From Hydrangea macrophylla (taxonomy: Eukaryota; Streptophyta; Magnoliopsida; Cornales; Hydrangeaceae): a stretch of 64,000 nt of DNA. The translations under genes were made by a program, and so were the position numbers. Of the stretch, positions 23,603 through 36,000 are shown in pieces. The notes under the pieces are model-generated. The model was not told the DNA's origin. It saw only the letters and a list, made by a program, of their open reading frames with translations, and made no database searches. Each line of letters opens with the position of its first letter. Position 1 is the stretch's first letter. Location of the stretch: contig CM066988.1 in the NCBI GenBank assembly GCA_033977485.1, positions 75,259,169 through 75,323,168 of the forward strand. The letters run 5' to 3'.

Positions 23603-23695
23603 GTATCAAAAATCACCAGAAGGAAGAGAAAGTTTATACGAGTATAGAAATGAAATACCGGGTCTTATTAAAATACCAAAATACAGGGTATTACA

Positions 23696-23709
23696 TCATC
23701 CACCACTCA
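23696..23709 (-). other. Polypurine tract of element A
   Basis: On the minus strand GAGTGGTGGATGA abuts the 3' LTR start TGTAATACCC. It is the expected plus-strand primer site. Confidence 0.7.
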
Positions 23710-23747
23710 ACAAAAGATTTCGTCCTCGAAATCAAAAGCAACAAGGT

Positions 23748-26700
23748 TTAAAACAAAAATGAAAACTTCTCGCGCATCTCTGACTCTAGTTCCCACGAAG
23801 CTTCTCCTTCATCATGATGCTTCCACTGAATCTTGACTAACGGAATCTCCTTGTTCCTGAGTTTCTTGATTCCTCGATCTAGAATACGAACAGGTCCTTC
23901 ATTGAACGTAACGTCGCTGTTGACTTCGATATCCTCAAAGTTGATCTCGTGCGCTGGGTTGTGAACACACTTCCTCAACATACTGATGTGAAAAACGTTG
24001 TGCACTCCTGACATCTTTGGTGGCAACGCAAGGCGATAAGCAACTTTTCCAACACGCTCCAGAATCTCGAATGGTCCGATGAAACGTGGCGATAACTTGC
24101 CCCTTTTCTGACCAAATCTGACGATTCCTCGAACAGGTGAAACCTTGAGTAATACGTGATCTCCAATGGCAAACTCCAAGTCTTTGCGTCGCTTGTCAGC
24201 ATAACTCTTGTATCTGGTCTGGGCTGTCTTCATCTTCTCACGTACGACTTGAATCTTCTCACTGGTTTCCCGTACCATCTCTGGCCCAAGAAGTTGACTA
24301 TCTCCGACCTCGGTCCAACATAGCGGCGATCGGCAAGGTCTTCCGTACAAAGCTTCAAACGGCGCCATATCTATGCTCGAATGATAACTATTATTATAGG
24401 CGAACTCAATCAGAGGTAAGTGTATCTCCCAAGAACTCTCAAAATCAATGACACAAGCTCGTAACATATCTTCCATCACTTGATTAACTCGTTCCGTCTG
24501 TCCATCTGTCTGTGGATGAAAAGCTGAACTCAAATTCAATGTCGTTCCCATCGCTGTCTGGAGACTCTTCCAAAATTCTGCAGTAAAGCGCGAATCTCGG
24601 TCTGACACAATAGATACAGGCACTCCATGTAATCGTACAACATGTTGTAGATACATTCGGCTCAAACGTTCTACTGAGTACATCATGCTATAGGCAATAA
24701 AATGTGCCGTCTTAGTAAGTCGATCCACGATTACCCATATAGCATCGTGATTCTGCTGTGACTTCGGCAATCCTACCACAAAATCCATGGTTATGTGTTC
24801 CCATTTCCATTGAGGAATAGGTAACGGCTGTAGAAGTCCAGGTGGTTTCTGATGTTCTGCCTTTACTTGTTTACAAGTAAGACACTGAGCTACATACTCT
24901 GCCACATTTCTCTTCATTCCTTCCCACCAGAAATTTCTCTTCAAGTCCTTGTACATCTTTGTACCTCCAGGGTGAATAGTCATCCGTGACTTATGAGCTT
25001 CATCCAATATTTCCTTCCGGAGATTTTCTTCGTCAGGTACACAGAGTCTACCTTTACATCGTAAGGCTCCGTCTGTACTTATACTCCAGACTTCTGGTTC
25101 CTTGGCTGACATCTTGGCGAACCATAATTTCAAATCCTCTACTGTCTGTTGAGCCTCTATGATACGACTGATTAAAGTCGGTTGTATCATAAGACATCCA
25201 AAATGTTGTCCTTCCATTGGCTCTACTGGCTGAAGATCAAATTCGGCTAAAACTTCTAATGCTCTCCATTCTCTAATTAGTAATGCAGCGATCACTAATC
25301 GAGGTTTACGGCTCAAAGCATCTGCTACTACATTTGCTTTACCTGGATGGTATTGCAAAGAAAAGTCATAGTCTTTGAGTAACTCCATCCATCTCCGCTG
25401 TCGCATATTCAACTCCTTTTGAGAGAACAAATACTTCAAGCTCTTATGATCGGAAAATAGATCAAACTTTTCTCCGTAGAGATAGTGTCTCCAAATTTTC
25501 AATGCAAACACTATTGCTGCTAATTCCAGATCATGCGTAGGATAATTCTTCTCATGTACCTTCAATTGTCTTGATCCATATGCGATAACATTTCCATCTT
25601 GCATCAGCACACACCCGAGTCCTTGGTACGATGCATCACTGTAGATCACATACTTTTCTCCACTCTTAGGTAATGCGAGTACTGGTGCAGAAGTCAATCT
25701 TTCTTTTAACTCCTGAAATGCACCCTCATGCTTGTCTGTCCATTCATACTTCGTCTCCTTTCTTGTTAAATTCGTCAATGGTCCTGCTATCTTGGAGAAT
25801 CCTTCTACGAATCTTCTGTAATATCCTGCTAAACCCAGAAAACTTCTGACTTCTGTCGCATTTGTCGGTCTGTTCCAGCTTAAGACTGCATCAATCTTAG
25901 ATGAGTCTACCGAAATACCTTCCTGAGATATAACGTGTCCCAAGAATTTGACTTCTTGTAGCCAAAACTCACACTTGCTGAACTTTGCATACAACTTGCT
26001 ATCTCGAAGTGTTTGCAAGGCAACTTGTAAATGCTCCTTGTGATCCTCTTCTGTCTTTGAGTAGATCAGTATATCATCAATGAACACAATAATGAACTTA
26101 TCCAGATATAGTCTGAATACTCTATTCATCAAGTCCATAAATACTGCTGGCGCATTCGTCAATCCAAAAGGCATAACTAGAAACTCGTAATGCCCGTATC
26201 TTGTCCTGAATGCAGTCTTTGATACATCCTCTGATCGAACTAACAGCTGGTGGTATCCTGAACGTAAATCGATCTTGGAAAAGATCCTAGATCCTTGTAA
26301 CTGGTCGAATAGATCATCTATCCGAGGTAACGGATATCTATTCTTAATCGTAACCTTGTTCAACTCCCTGTAGTCTATACAGAGTCGAAGTGTTCCGTCC
26401 TTCTTCTTTACAAACAGAACTGGTGCTCCCCAAGGCGACGTACTCGGTCGAACAAATCCTAGATCCTCGAGTTCTTGAACTTGCTTCTTCAATTCTAACA
26501 TCTCAGTTGGTGCCATTCTGTATGGAGTCTTAGAAATAGGCAATGTATCAGGTACTAATTCCACACAGAAATCTATTTCTCTTTTCGGTGGAAGTCCTTT
26601 AATATCCTGAAATACATCCTGAAAGTCTCGTGCAATAGGAATTTGATCCATCGTAAGCTCTATACTTGTACTAATGATCGTAGCCAAATTACTCGTAAGA

Positions 26701-28268
26701 AACATGTCGCTTGTCGGTTGACACTGAAATCTGATCGTCGGCTTTCCTTGTATTGGAAATACAATCGTCCTAGTAGGGCAATCCAAATTGGCATTGTACT
26801 TAGTTAACCAATCCATCCCTAGGATAACATCAAATTCTGACATCGACAGAACTACCAAGTCTGCTGGAAGATTCCTATCTCCCAAAGTCAAAGGGCAATC
26901 TCTACACACCTTACTCAACTTAACTGTCACTCCCAACGGTGACACAGCATTCAGTGTTGACTCAAGTGTCTGGGGTTCTAAACCCAACTGACGCACAATC
27001 TTAACAGCAATAAAAGAACGTGCGGCTCCAGTATCAAATAAAGCTTTAACTGGACTATGAAAGAGTACAAGTGTACCTTCCAAATGTTGCTGCTCATCAG
27101 CATTAAAGCCTGCTTCTTCTGGAATAATAGCGTTCATCCTTGTCTGATCAGGAGGTCCTTGAATTCCTTGCACTGGTGCCCCGTAGTATCCTCCTCGTGG
27201 TGCACGACAATCCTTACTCAAGTGTCCTGGTTTGTTGCAGTTACGACAGACAATATCTGGCCTGCGATTAGGTCTGAAGACGGTGCAGTTCCTTGCAATA
27301 TGTCCGGGCTTTCCACAGTTAAAACATCCTCCACTATTACTTGGCGGGGCTGTTAGTAATGCCTGTGGCTGTAGTCCTCGCTGTTGATTTTGCTGGGGCC
27401 GATTATAACTCTGCTGCGGTTTCCTGGTTCCTTCCCAGATTCTCTTGTTTCCTTGAAAATTTTCCTGAGGTCTCCATCCTTGGGTATTTCTTGGTGGTCG
27501 ATTATGGAAATTCCTCGGTTGAAACCCTCGTGACGACTGAGGTCGATTCATCTGTGATTGCTGTACTGAATTAGCATCCTTTTCTAATCCTGTAGCAAAT
27601 CTAACAATTTCCTCATACGTCTGGTTTAGATGACCAACCATCATATGTCTAAGGTGGGGTTTCAGTCCTTGGTGAAATCTCTTCACCTTCTTCTGCGGCG
27701 TGTCTATCATATGCTGAGCAAATCTGGATAAACGCTCGAACTGCGTTGTGTATTCCCGTACATTCCATCCTCCTTGGATCAAATTTAGAAAGTTCCTTTC
27801 CTGTTGATCTCTCTCATCTTCTGGAAAATACTTATCCAAAAATCTGCCTTTGAATGTCTCCCACGACATAGCTCTAGCGGCATCGATCCCAACAGTGGCT
27901 TGCTCAGCTTCCCACCAATCTGCGGCGGCATAGGTGAGCTGAAACGTAGCAAGGCGACGTTTCTCTTGTTCATTGCATTCCAATGCTCCAAATATTAACT
28001 CCATCTCTCTTATCCATTGCTCTGCTTTCCATGGTTCTGCTAGTCCATCAAACTTTTCGGGACGTAACCCACGAAAATTTGCTAACAGCTTATCTCCAGT
28101 CTGTCTTGGTGGCGGGGGTGCGAAAGGTCTCTGGTGGATGGAGTGATTATATGTATCCCCCACATGCTCCATCCTCTGCATAAATGCTTCGAAAATTCCC
28201 GTTGGATCCATCCCTTCCGGTATAGGTGCTCCATTACGTGCTTGGTGATTTCTCAAGGGTCCTACCAT
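23748..28268 (-). CDS. Tekay-like gag-pol polyprotein, 1506 aa, intact
   Basis: One uninterrupted frame encodes all replication functions. Gag capsid region is about residues 60-235, with two CCHC zinc knuckles at about 312-325 ([14 protein letters not shown]) and 337-350 ([14 protein letters not shown]). The aspartic protease active site DTGA is near 410. Reverse transcriptase covers about 580-760, with FIDD as the YxDD motif near 730; RNase H starts near 870 (SDASYQGLG). Integrase has an HHCC zinc finger at about 1091-1131, then catalytic D (MDFVVG, about 1159), D (VSDRDSRF, about 1222) and E (QTERVNQ, about 1258). The last 45 residues form a chromodomain, [14 protein letters not shown], thought to guide integration to particular chromatin. 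The ATG at 28268 is the first in frame. Elements B and C are decayed relatives. Confidence 0.95.
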   Translation of the reverse strand: MVGPLRNHQARNGAPIPEGMDPTGIFEAFMQRMEHVGDTYNHSIHQRPFAPPPPRQTGDKLLANFRGLRPEKFDGLAEPWKAEQWIREMELIFGALECNEQEKRRLATFQLTYAAADWWEAEQATVGIDAARAMSWETFKGRFLDKYFPEDERDQQERNFLNLIQGGWNVREYTTQFERLSRFAQHMIDTPQKKVKRFHQGLKPHLRHMMVGHLNQTYEEIVRFATGLEKDANSVQQSQMNRPQSSRGFQPRNFHNRPPRNTQGWRPQENFQGNKRIWEGTRKPQQSYNRPQQNQQRGLQPQALLTAPPSNSGGCFNCGKPGHIARNCTVFRPNRRPDIVCRNCNKPGHLSKDCRAPRGGYYGAPVQGIQGPPDQTRMNAIIPEEAGFNADEQQHLEGTLVLFHSPVKALFDTGAARSFIAVKIVRQLGLEPQTLESTLNAVSPLGVTVKLSKVCRDCPLTLGDRNLPADLVVLSMSEFDVILGMDWLTKYNANLDCPTRTIVFPIQGKPTIRFQCQPTSDMFLTSNLATIISTSIELTMDQIPIARDFQDVFQDIKGLPPKREIDFCVELVPDTLPISKTPYRMAPTEMLELKKQVQELEDLGFVRPSTSPWGAPVLFVKKKDGTLRLCIDYRELNKVTIKNRYPLPRIDDLFDQLQGSRIFSKIDLRSGYHQLLVRSEDVSKTAFRTRYGHYEFLVMPFGLTNAPAVFMDLMNRVFRLYLDKFIIVFIDDILIYSKTEEDHKEHLQVALQTLRDSKLYAKFSKCEFWLQEVKFLGHVISQEGISVDSSKIDAVLSWNRPTNATEVRSFLGLAGYYRRFVEGFSKIAGPLTNLTRKETKYEWTDKHEGAFQELKERLTSAPVLALPKSGEKYVIYSDASYQGLGCVLMQDGNVIAYGSRQLKVHEKNYPTHDLELAAIVFALKIWRHYLYGEKFDLFSDHKSLKYLFSQKELNMRQRRWMELLKDYDFSLQYHPGKANVVADALSRKPRLVIAALLIREWRALEVLAEFDLQPVEPMEGQHFGCLMIQPTLISRIIEAQQTVEDLKLWFAKMSAKEPEVWSISTDGALRCKGRLCVPDEENLRKEILDEAHKSRMTIHPGGTKMYKDLKRNFWWEGMKRNVAEYVAQCLTCKQVKAEHQKPPGLLQPLPIPQWKWEHITMDFVVGLPKSQQNHDAIWVIVDRLTKTAHFIAYSMMYSVERLSRMYLQHVVRLHGVPVSIVSDRDSRFTAEFWKSLQTAMGTTLNLSSAFHPQTDGQTERVNQVMEDMLRACVIDFESSWEIHLPLIEFAYNNSYHSSIDMAPFEALYGRPCRSPLCWTEVGDSQLLGPEMVRETSEKIQVVREKMKTAQTRYKSYADKRRKDLEFAIGDHVLLKVSPVRGIVRFGQKRGKLSPRFIGPFEILERVGKVAYRLALPPKMSGVHNVFHISMLRKCVHNPAHEINFEDIEVNSDVTFNEGPVRILDRGIKKLRNKEIPLVKIQWKHHDEGEASWELESEMREKFSFLF

Positions 28269-28625
28269 GATGATAACGAGTATCGCCTACAAATGACATA
28301 TTGATCAGCTGAAAGTCTTCTCGTAGAAACGAACTCAAGATAGAACAAGAAACAGCAAAACTAACCATTCTACTAAACAACACTGCACAACGCAACAACC
28401 AAACAATAATAAAAGTACTGCTCGTATATATATATATCAAAAGATGTACCGTATAGTACACACTAATCAAACTGTGTACCATATGGGACAAGAGTTACAA
28501 CAACTAAAGTCAGCTAATACTATACAAAGGCTATGGTCAATAGCTATCTCTCAAGCTCCCAAAAAATCTAGTGGACAACATGTCCTAATATAAACTAACA
28601 AAATCTACACCCTGCCGATCCTGAC

Positions 28626-29639
28626 TCAAAAGTCGTCAGCATCTGATCCTTCTGGTGGTGCCTCATCCTCCGGGTCTATATCCATCTCCTCGAGTGGATC
28701 ATCCTCAACTGGTGCGACAAGATCTCCAACTACTACCCCTATATCCCAATCCTCTATCATCTCTGCATCATCGTCCTCCATCACGTCTGCTATCGCCTGG
28801 TTAGCGACATCAACAGCTACTGCAGCAAAACCGTCAGCTATGTCAAGAGCTCCTGCTATAGCTATCTCTCCCATAACAAAATCTGCTGGCTGTGCTACCA
28901 TCTGGGCTATCCATCCTACTGCCATATCGGCCATGGCTGCCATATGCATAATCGGTCCGGCTGGTATCTGAAGCACAACGGGTATCTCTGGCACAACTAT
29001 CTCCTCGTCGGGTACCTCCTCGTCTACCACTATGTCTGCCTCAATAGCCTCTGGGTCTGGTACTGGATCCTCTGGCTCAAACTCTGGCTCCTCGGGGTCA
29101 TCCTCAGCTTCATCATCATCTGCATCGTCTGCATGCTCATCCTCTACTGGGTCCTCATCATCTATCGGCTCCTCCTCTCCATCTCCACCCATGTCCTCAT
29201 CGGGATGCTCATCCTGAGGCTCTACATCTTCCTCATCCTCAATCGGCTCATGCTCTGGCTCTGGGACGGGTACGTCGGGCACTGGTGATGGTGGGGCTGC
29301 TGGAGCTGCTGCTGGTGCAACTACGGGCTCTGGTGGACCGGCTACAATGGCTCTCAACTCAATCTCATCCATCTCTGGTTTACTCAAAACTAGTCGCAAC
29401 ATCTCCTGGCAAATGTCTCTGCCAACTCTCGCTAAGTGGTAAGCATCCATGCGCATCTGGGTCGGGTGAGTACTCCTGGTCACATAAAGTGCTCTCCACA
29501 TGTCCTCCTCTAAATGTCGACTAGCTATCTGGCACACACGCTCATGATAAAACTCTGGGTCAGCTGGCTCCACGGTATCTCCATGGATAATATGTCCTCC
29601 ATAAGCATCAGTCACAAACTGGTGAAACTCCGGATCCAT
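28626..29639 (-). CDS. Acidic 337-residue protein encoded upstream of gag in element A
   Basis: An open frame on the same strand as gag-pol lies between the primer-binding site and gag, ending 357 bp before the gag ATG. The upstream in-frame TTG at 29651 is not a normal start, so I choose the ATG at 29639 (MDPEFHQFV). About 100 N-terminal residues look globular (FYHERVCQIASRHLEEDMW, RMDAYHLARVGRDICQEML). Then comes a long Pro/Glu/Asp-rich stretch, a central hydrophobic alanine-rich segment (MHMAAMADMAVGWIAQMV) and an acidic tail. I recognise no domain. Extra ORFs upstream of gag are known from Ogre elements; I do not know one for Tekay. The frame is intact and the element young, which suggests function; it could be a regulatory or chromatin-interacting protein, but that is a guess. 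Confidence 0.72.
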   Translation of the reverse strand: MDPEFHQFVTDAYGGHIIHGDTVEPADPEFYHERVCQIASRHLEEDMWRALYVTRSTHPTQMRMDAYHLARVGRDICQEMLRLVLSKPEMDEIELRAIVAGPPEPVVAPAAAPAAPPSPVPDVPVPEPEHEPIEDEEDVEPQDEHPDEDMGGDGEEEPIDDEDPVEDEHADDADDDEAEDDPEEPEFEPEDPVPDPEAIEADIVVDEEVPDEEIVVPEIPVVLQIPAGPIMHMAAMADMAVGWIAQMVAQPADFVMGEIAIAGALDIADGFAAVAVDVANQAIADVMEDDDAEMIEDWDIGVVVGDLVAPVEDDPLEEMDIDPEDEAPPEGSDADDF

Positions 29640-29787
29640 GCTATCCTGCAAAGGAAACTATCTATCGTCAGGAAGACGAACTTATCTTATACTCATATCT
29701 CATCTCAAAGAATCTTAACACACTAGGACCAGATGGTGTGGAAATACTTAGTGAACAAAAGTATCACAACCTAGAGTACCGAACGCA

Positions 29788-29800
29788 GGCTCTGATACCA
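29788..29800 (-). other. Primer-binding site of element A (tRNA-Met)
   Basis: On the minus strand TGGTATCAGAGCC starts 7 nt after the end of the 5' LTR and matches initiator tRNA-Met. Confidence 0.88.
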
Positions 29801-31095
29801 AAAATCCTGTCACGCCCCGGAGCAGCATAAATAGAGAAAAATAAATTTCCTTTATGGGTCCATAAGGAATGACAGGTGAAAGTCACTAATAATCCACACC
29901 ACACAGTACTAGTCCAAAAGAAAAGCAACAGTAACCAACTGAGAATAACACACAGTGTTAACTATTACAAACTATCAGAGTATGGTCCACAGGATCACAA
30001 CAGGTCTGAAGACAACAAATGCCCAAGTACCCATTAACAAAAGTTTAACAGAACAACTGAAATTAAATCTAATTATAACATCTTCAGTCTTCAACTGGCA
30101 TAAGGATAATCCTTCCTGGTGTAATCGTCATCGGTGGGGCCTTCCTCTAAATAACACTCATCAGTGTACTGGTCATTACCTGTAAAACAAGGGGCAGGAT
30201 ATTCTGGACGGGGAATGTCCAGGCAATAAAAGGCCGTCAGCTTACTGAGAGCTGAGTGAGCATAAACTAACGAGGTACCAGTTATCTGAAGTAAACACAA
30301 GTTTATAAAAACAAGAGTTAACATCTTATTATAAAATAACATTATCTTGTTCTTCTATTCATTCTTATAAACCGACCCTTATCGTCTTATTACTCAAATA
30401 CCGAACTCAACGTATTCAGATGTCATGAACAGACTCAATCGTTTAACTCTAGGGATACACCCTTATTCTGTCCATCGCTTTTAAGAGCAATGGTCCTGCT
30501 CACCGCATGTCATGGACTCCACGTCAGTCTGTCCCCAGCTTTTAAGAACAATGGTCCTGTTCACCGCATTTCAGGGATATAACGTTTCGAACAAGGCATA
30601 TCAATCTATTGCCACGACTTAACATCATCTACTAGTGATCCCAGCTCACCGCTTTTAAGAACCATGGTCCGGTTCACCGCTTTTAAGAGCATATCACAGA
30701 TCATCCAGTCTATCTTAAGACTTCTTGGTCCAGCTCACCGCTTTTAAGAACCATGGTCCGGTTCACCGCTTTTAAGAGCATATCATGACCAATCATCCAT
30801 CCACGTACCATTCCCGGAACTTACCAAACCTACTTACGTTCCATTCTACATCGACACATGACAATTCCCAATGTGGCCTGACTACTCGGATTAAAAGAAA
30901 CGGATATCGAACTTATATCAGAAACAACACGTCAACCCACGTCTTCATATTACTTTTTATTCATTATCCATAAATCTTTGGTGTCACATTACTCCTGTCT
31001 ACCCCATAATCGCATAATGGAATTCCGAATTAGAAATTGAACAACTAAACCTCTTATATAATAAACAGGCAAAGGAAACCATGTACTGATCATGT

Positions 31096-31299
31096 CAATC
31101 GATTGGAACAAAAGTTCAATCGATTGGAACAAAAGTTATGTCAATCGATTGAGAAATATGTCAATCGATTGGAACAAAAGTTATGTCAATCGATTGAGAA
31201 ATATGTCAATCGATTGGAACAATGTCAATCGATTGAAATCCTATTCAATCGATTGGGATGCAACTGATGTCAATCGATTGAGATCATGTCAATCGATTG
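31096..31299. promoter_or_regulatory. CAATCGATTG array, 5' LTR copy of cluster 2
   Basis: Same ten exact palindromes and spacings as 22703-22906. Confidence 0.9.
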
Positions 31300-31713
31300 G
31301 AACTACGTCTTCTCCAGCAGATTGTAAAAACAGCATATATAAACGTGCACTACATGCATGGAACCCATCTAAACATCATAATAGCTTATATAAACTTCAT
31401 ATAAAGAGACCAAGTGAGTTAGAACTCACTTAGGGTACGTTTGGGTTGGGTTTAAGCTTGAAACCTCCAAGCTTTCTCTCTTTCTCCTCTTCTCTGTCCA
31501 GCCTTCTCTCTCTCTGTCTCTTCCTTCTTCTTCCTTTCTTCTTCTTTCTGTTTCTCCTTCTTCTTCCCAGCTGCCACGGCAGTGAGTGTGTGTGAGGGTG
31601 TGTATATATGTATAGATATAGAGATATATATGTATGTATATATATCTCACAAGAGGTATATCTCTCTCTCTCTCTCAATGGTCTGAAAACAGCCCCAAGG
31701 CCAATAAATGAGA

Positions 31714-31997
31714 CATATATATAGGCATAAGGGAGTGCCACGCGTTTAAAGCTGAAGGAAAGAAGAAAACATTTCTCAGCTTATGTCAATCGATTGAGAC
31801 ACCAGTCAATCGATTGGCAACAGATATTTGTAGTCAATCGATTGGAAACAATGTCAATCGATTGAGATCCTATTCAATCGATTGGGATGTTTGACACGTC
31901 ATCACTTTTAGTCGGTTGAATGTAAATCGATTGGGATAACTTATCAATCGATTGGTATCAGAAAAGTGTCAATCGATTGGGATATGTCAATCGATTG
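31714..31997 (-). promoter_or_regulatory. Element A promoter: TATA-like box and U3 palindrome array
   Basis: On the minus strand CTATATATATG (31714-31724) lies about 70 bp downstream of the eight-site palindrome cluster 31787-31997. A GA-rich leader follows the TATA segment, as is usual for plant 5' UTRs. TATA assignment is by position and sequence only. Confidence 0.55.
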
Positions 31998-32090
31998 GTA
32001 TCAAAAATCACCAGAAGGAAGAGAAAGTTTATACGAGTATAGAAATGAAATACCGGGTCTTATTAAAATACCAAAATACAGGGTATTACA

Positions 32091-32895
32091 GATGCAAAGA
32101 CTACGCAACCAAAACTCCCCTGAAGCTATGAATGCTCTATACTCATTAGCGTGCAGTCCTGATCCATGAGTTAAAACATATAGTGGGTGTGTCGTTAATG
32201 GGATAAGGTTTTACACAATGATCATGAAAAGTATCGTAGAACTCAAAACAGTGGTATTGTTGTCAAAGGGGAGCACCAATCAATAGAGGTTAAGTTGTAT
32301 GGAGTTTTAACAGATATTGTTAAGTTAGACTACATAAAGGACAACCATGTTTATCTTTTCAAGTGTGATTGGTGGGATGTAGGTGATAAAAAGTTTGGAA
32401 TACAAAGAGATTGTCACTACACAAGCATTAACATAACCCGTAAGTGGTATAAGGACGATCCTTTTGTTTTGGCTTCTCAAACAGAGCATGTTTTCTATGT
32501 TAAGGACACTAACCTAAGGGGCGATTGGCATGTCATAAAAAAGACGCGACCCAAAAAACTCTTATGATGTTTTAGAGTTGGAAGAGGTAGAGGATACTAA
32601 AATTGGGTCAGATATCAATGATGAAATATATGAACAAGACGAGTCTGTTGAAGTTGATGGTATTTTTTAGTATGCTGAAGCTGACAAAGAATAATTAGAG
32701 CCATTACATTTGAGAAGAGAACATACGAGCCCAAATCGTGTTCATGTTGATGTTCTACAAACCAATATTGTGCTAGATAGTGATGACGCTTTCATAGACG
32801 ATAATGAGATAGATGTCAAAGATGATACTCTTACTGATTATTCTGATAATTCAGAAGTTGATGTTATTGATTATGGTACTGATTTTGATATATGA
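32091..32895 (+). pseudogene. CACTA transposase, 3' exons (DUF4216-like), decayed
   Basis: The exon resumes with RLRNQNSPEAMNALYSLAC and, after a stop, TYSGCVVNGIRFYTM, then a DUF4216-like domain: YGVLTDIVKLDYIKDNHVYL, FKCDWWDVGDKKFGIQRD, DPFVLASQTEHVFYVKD and WHVIKKTRPKKLL (32295-32565). A frameshift near 32567 leads into an acidic C-terminal tail ending at 32895. These domains follow DUF4218 in plant TNP2 transposases, confirming that this is the same gene as 18489-21301, split by Tekay A. Confidence 0.82.
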
Positions 32896-33058
32896 TCTAG
32901 TCTTGTATTATGATATTTTTAGTTTTTGGAGTGAACAACTTTGGGTGTGTTAATGAAAAGTGGTTTCCCTTTTTTATTGTTATTTTCATGGTCATGTATT
33001 GTCTTCACTTCTCACATGTAACTTTTGGGTAATATGATATGTTTACTGCTTACATTTA
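32091..33058 (+). mobile_element. CACTA transposon, right portion
   Basis: Continues the CACTA element after Tekay A, beginning with the GATGC target duplicate. It holds the last transposase exons and about 160 bp of AT-rich 3' sequence. The inverted right terminus is missing: the LTR of element B starts at 33059. Confidence 0.75.
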
Positions 33059-36000
33059 TGTCACGCCCCCGCGTAGCAAAATAAGGAAAAAATTTTCATT
33101 TCCGTTTTGAACCCGTAGGTCATGACAGTTGATGGATCGCTTGTCCTGTACTTAGCTTAACATGTATCAGAAAAACAGAGTATATAAAGCAACATGGAAG
33201 ATAATATTAAGACATAGTACAACTTCAAATACTATTACAGTGTCCTTAAATAAAATATCCTTAAGGTACAACCGCCTTAATCAAATAAAAAAAACATTAT
33301 CCATATCCTTATTACAACTTTATAAAATTATAAAAGTAACGCTCCAGGCTCCTCTAGCTGGCATAATCATATTGTCCTGCATAATCATTTCCTGAACATT
33401 TTGGATGTCCAGGACAAAATAAAGTCATCAGCTAATGAAAGCCAAGTGAGTATAACGAACACACAAGCAATGTATATAAAAGTACATTAACAGTTGTTAT
33501 TAATGTTCAATATCTTAGAGTACGATTAATCCATTATTCCTAGTTATTGCATAATAACAATTAGTAACCGTTTGAGTAATGAGTATTTAAGACCGTGCAT
33601 GAACAATGAAGTCATCTCATCTCACTGACCCTTTTATTTCGAACACAATCTCTTGACTCATACGGTTCACCTAGAACCATCCGGCACAATGCCGTTAGTT
33701 TAGAAGGTCTGTCGATGTGTCTGCCGTATTTAAGTTGGCCTGGACATACCTAGACATTCAAGGTTACAATAACATGTGGAATACTTTAATTAATCTACCG
33801 TATCTAAAGCGACCTGGAATAATTTAAAGCTACCACAAGACTGACCTACCGTATCAAAAGCGGCCTGGGTTCAGCCCTCTTAATTAATCTACTGTATCTG
33901 TAGTGGCCTAGAATAATTAAGGCTATCACAAGACTCTGATTGACCTACCGTATCAAAAGCTGCCTGGGCTCAATCCTTCTTAATTAACCTACCGTATCTC
34001 AAGTGGCCTGGGATAATTAAGGTTACTCGTCCCGAGACATTCTCACAACATATATGCTGACCAACGACCCATTTTCATACATGCCAACTCGATTATGCAA
34101 TGTGTAAGTCATTCTATTTACTATTTTCTTTAACAGGGCAGGGGTTATTTTAAACTCGTAATTATCATCAAGTAAACCAATTTATCTCAGTTTGATTTTA
34201 GGAAACTGATGGCGTAATTTTCGGAGTCATAGAAGTTTTATTACAAATTTCAGAAGATAAAAATAACATATAAATATAGCCACCAGACCCTTCTTAATGA
34301 CATAATTACATAAAAGTATAGGGTACATGCTTTGACATTATTTTTAATAAAGACAATACATCAAAATATAATTTCCTCTATTTTTCCAAGACTTTAGAAG
34401 TATCATAGGCATTTAAAATAATTAAAATACTAATTTAATAACCACTAATTAATTTATTAAAATACCAAGTTCATGTTTTATAATTTGATAAATTACAAAA
34501 CTATATAAAATGACCTCCAACATGTTAACAATAATAACATAGAATTTAATAGGGTCACTAAGTATTTTTAATACTTATTTTATACATAGTAACTAATTTA
34601 TTATTTATTTAACATAAAATAAATAGTAAATATAATTTAGCATTACTAAGAAAATGTTCATAAAATAAGAAATATTATTTTTGAAATACAATATACTATA
34701 ATAATTTAAAATATAATTTATGAATTATTTACATTTAAAACAAGTATTTATAAATTTTATTTCTCATATGGGCTTGTAGTAAACCAAGCCCAATACCAAA
34801 TCCATGTGACTTGTTGGGCTGGGCACATTGGGCCCATAAGTTAATCCATAAAAAAATATATATATAACTTGCAAACAAAAAAAAGAAAAAAGAAAAGGTA
34901 GCTTGTAAGGTTTGAACCCAAGACCTTAGAGACAAAATACCACCACCAACCCATTCTATCAGCTTGTGTATAATTTATGGATCACCAAAATTAAATACTT
35001 AACTAAATCAATCCATGTACCAAAAAAAAGATATGACTAATATGTAGCTTACAGGAGTTGAACACTTGACCTCTAAGTTGAAAAACAACCCAGTAAAAAT
35101 TCGGTTAAATTAAACTTTTCTATAAGAGTCCCAGAATTAAATATTAAAAATACTAATGTCAACCGATTAAACCCACTTCTCCAAATTTCTGTAACTTCTG
35201 GTTAAGGCTCTGTTTGATTGCGTTTTTATTTTAAAACTTCTTAAAATCACTATATATTTCTCGTTACTTATCGGATTGCGACGAGTCCTATATGAAAGTT
35301 GCTCAATTTTTCGCAAGGATTCCAAAAATCTACATTATACATTCTAAATTTTAATTTAAAATTTCTAGATTTCTATATCCATGGCAAAAACGAAATTCCA
35401 CTTTTGGGGGTCAAGAACTCAACCAATTAACAAACTGTTTATAGGGGAACTTAATGGGGCCATATACTTTCATTTCCAATTTACAAAATTTGTTTCCGTT
35501 AATATTTTCGGTACCGCTAATATTGGACCTCCATGGTTATATATACATATATAGGCACCTATGCATACTTTCGATACCCCCAGCTTGTATATATGTAATG
35601 ACAAATACTACATTATGAGTGGGTTCGAGAGACTCACCGGTCTTTAGATTGCGTGGCGTGACTTGCCGAAGAAAGACGGAAAATTCCGTAAATATAAAAG
35701 CTTCAAGCTTGGAATGGCTATGGTTCCTTGAGCTTTTTAGAGCTTACTGCAACTTATTTCCTTGCTGTGATATACTTTGATTTCCAGAAATGGAAATGTG
35801 CTTGTGTATAAGAGTAATGGAGCTTGAGAGGTATATGTGGGTATGTATATATATAATCCGAGAGAGAGGGAGAGTGAATGAAAATGAGAGACTAAATTGA
35901 GAAGGAGAGAGTTACTGTGAGAGTAATGCTAAGCTTGCATTTGTGTGTGTTGTGTTGTTGCCAATGTGAACTTAATATATGAAGAAACAATCAATTGGCT

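Larger units (their letters stand above)
21415..23695 (-). repeat. 3' LTR of element A
   Basis: 2281 bp; on the minus strand it runs TGTAATACCC to GGCGTGACA. It contains two palindrome arrays, a TATA-like segment near 23321, GA-rich 5' leader sequence and a tandem-repeat block. Confidence 0.95.
21415..32090 (-). mobile_element. Tekay-like Ty3 chromovirus (element A), young and apparently intact
   Basis: Direct LTRs at 21415-23695 and 29808-32090 differ by one substitution and one 2-bp microsatellite indel as far as I can compare. The target duplication GATGC flanks the element (21410-21414 and 32091-32095). On the minus strand the order is 5' LTR, tRNA-Met primer-binding site, an acidic ORF, one continuous gag-pol with C-terminal chromodomain, polypurine tract, 3' LTR. 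All needed parts look undamaged, so it may still be capable of movement. It landed within the transposase gene of the CACTA element. Confidence 0.93.
29808..32090 (-). repeat. 5' LTR of element A
   Basis: 2283 bp, nearly identical to 21415-23695. The differences I see are A to C in the CT-rich tract near 31533 and one extra CT unit near 31665. It drives element transcription on the minus strand. Confidence 0.95.

Noticed and set aside
29032..29217. Plus-strand Ser/Gly-rich frame
   Set aside because: Antisense shadow of the acidic upstream ORF of element A.
34895..34940. GGTTTGAACCCAAGACC text resembling a tRNA T-arm (B-box) in LTR B
   Set aside because: No matching A-box or cloverleaf upstream on either strand; such text is common in plant repeats.
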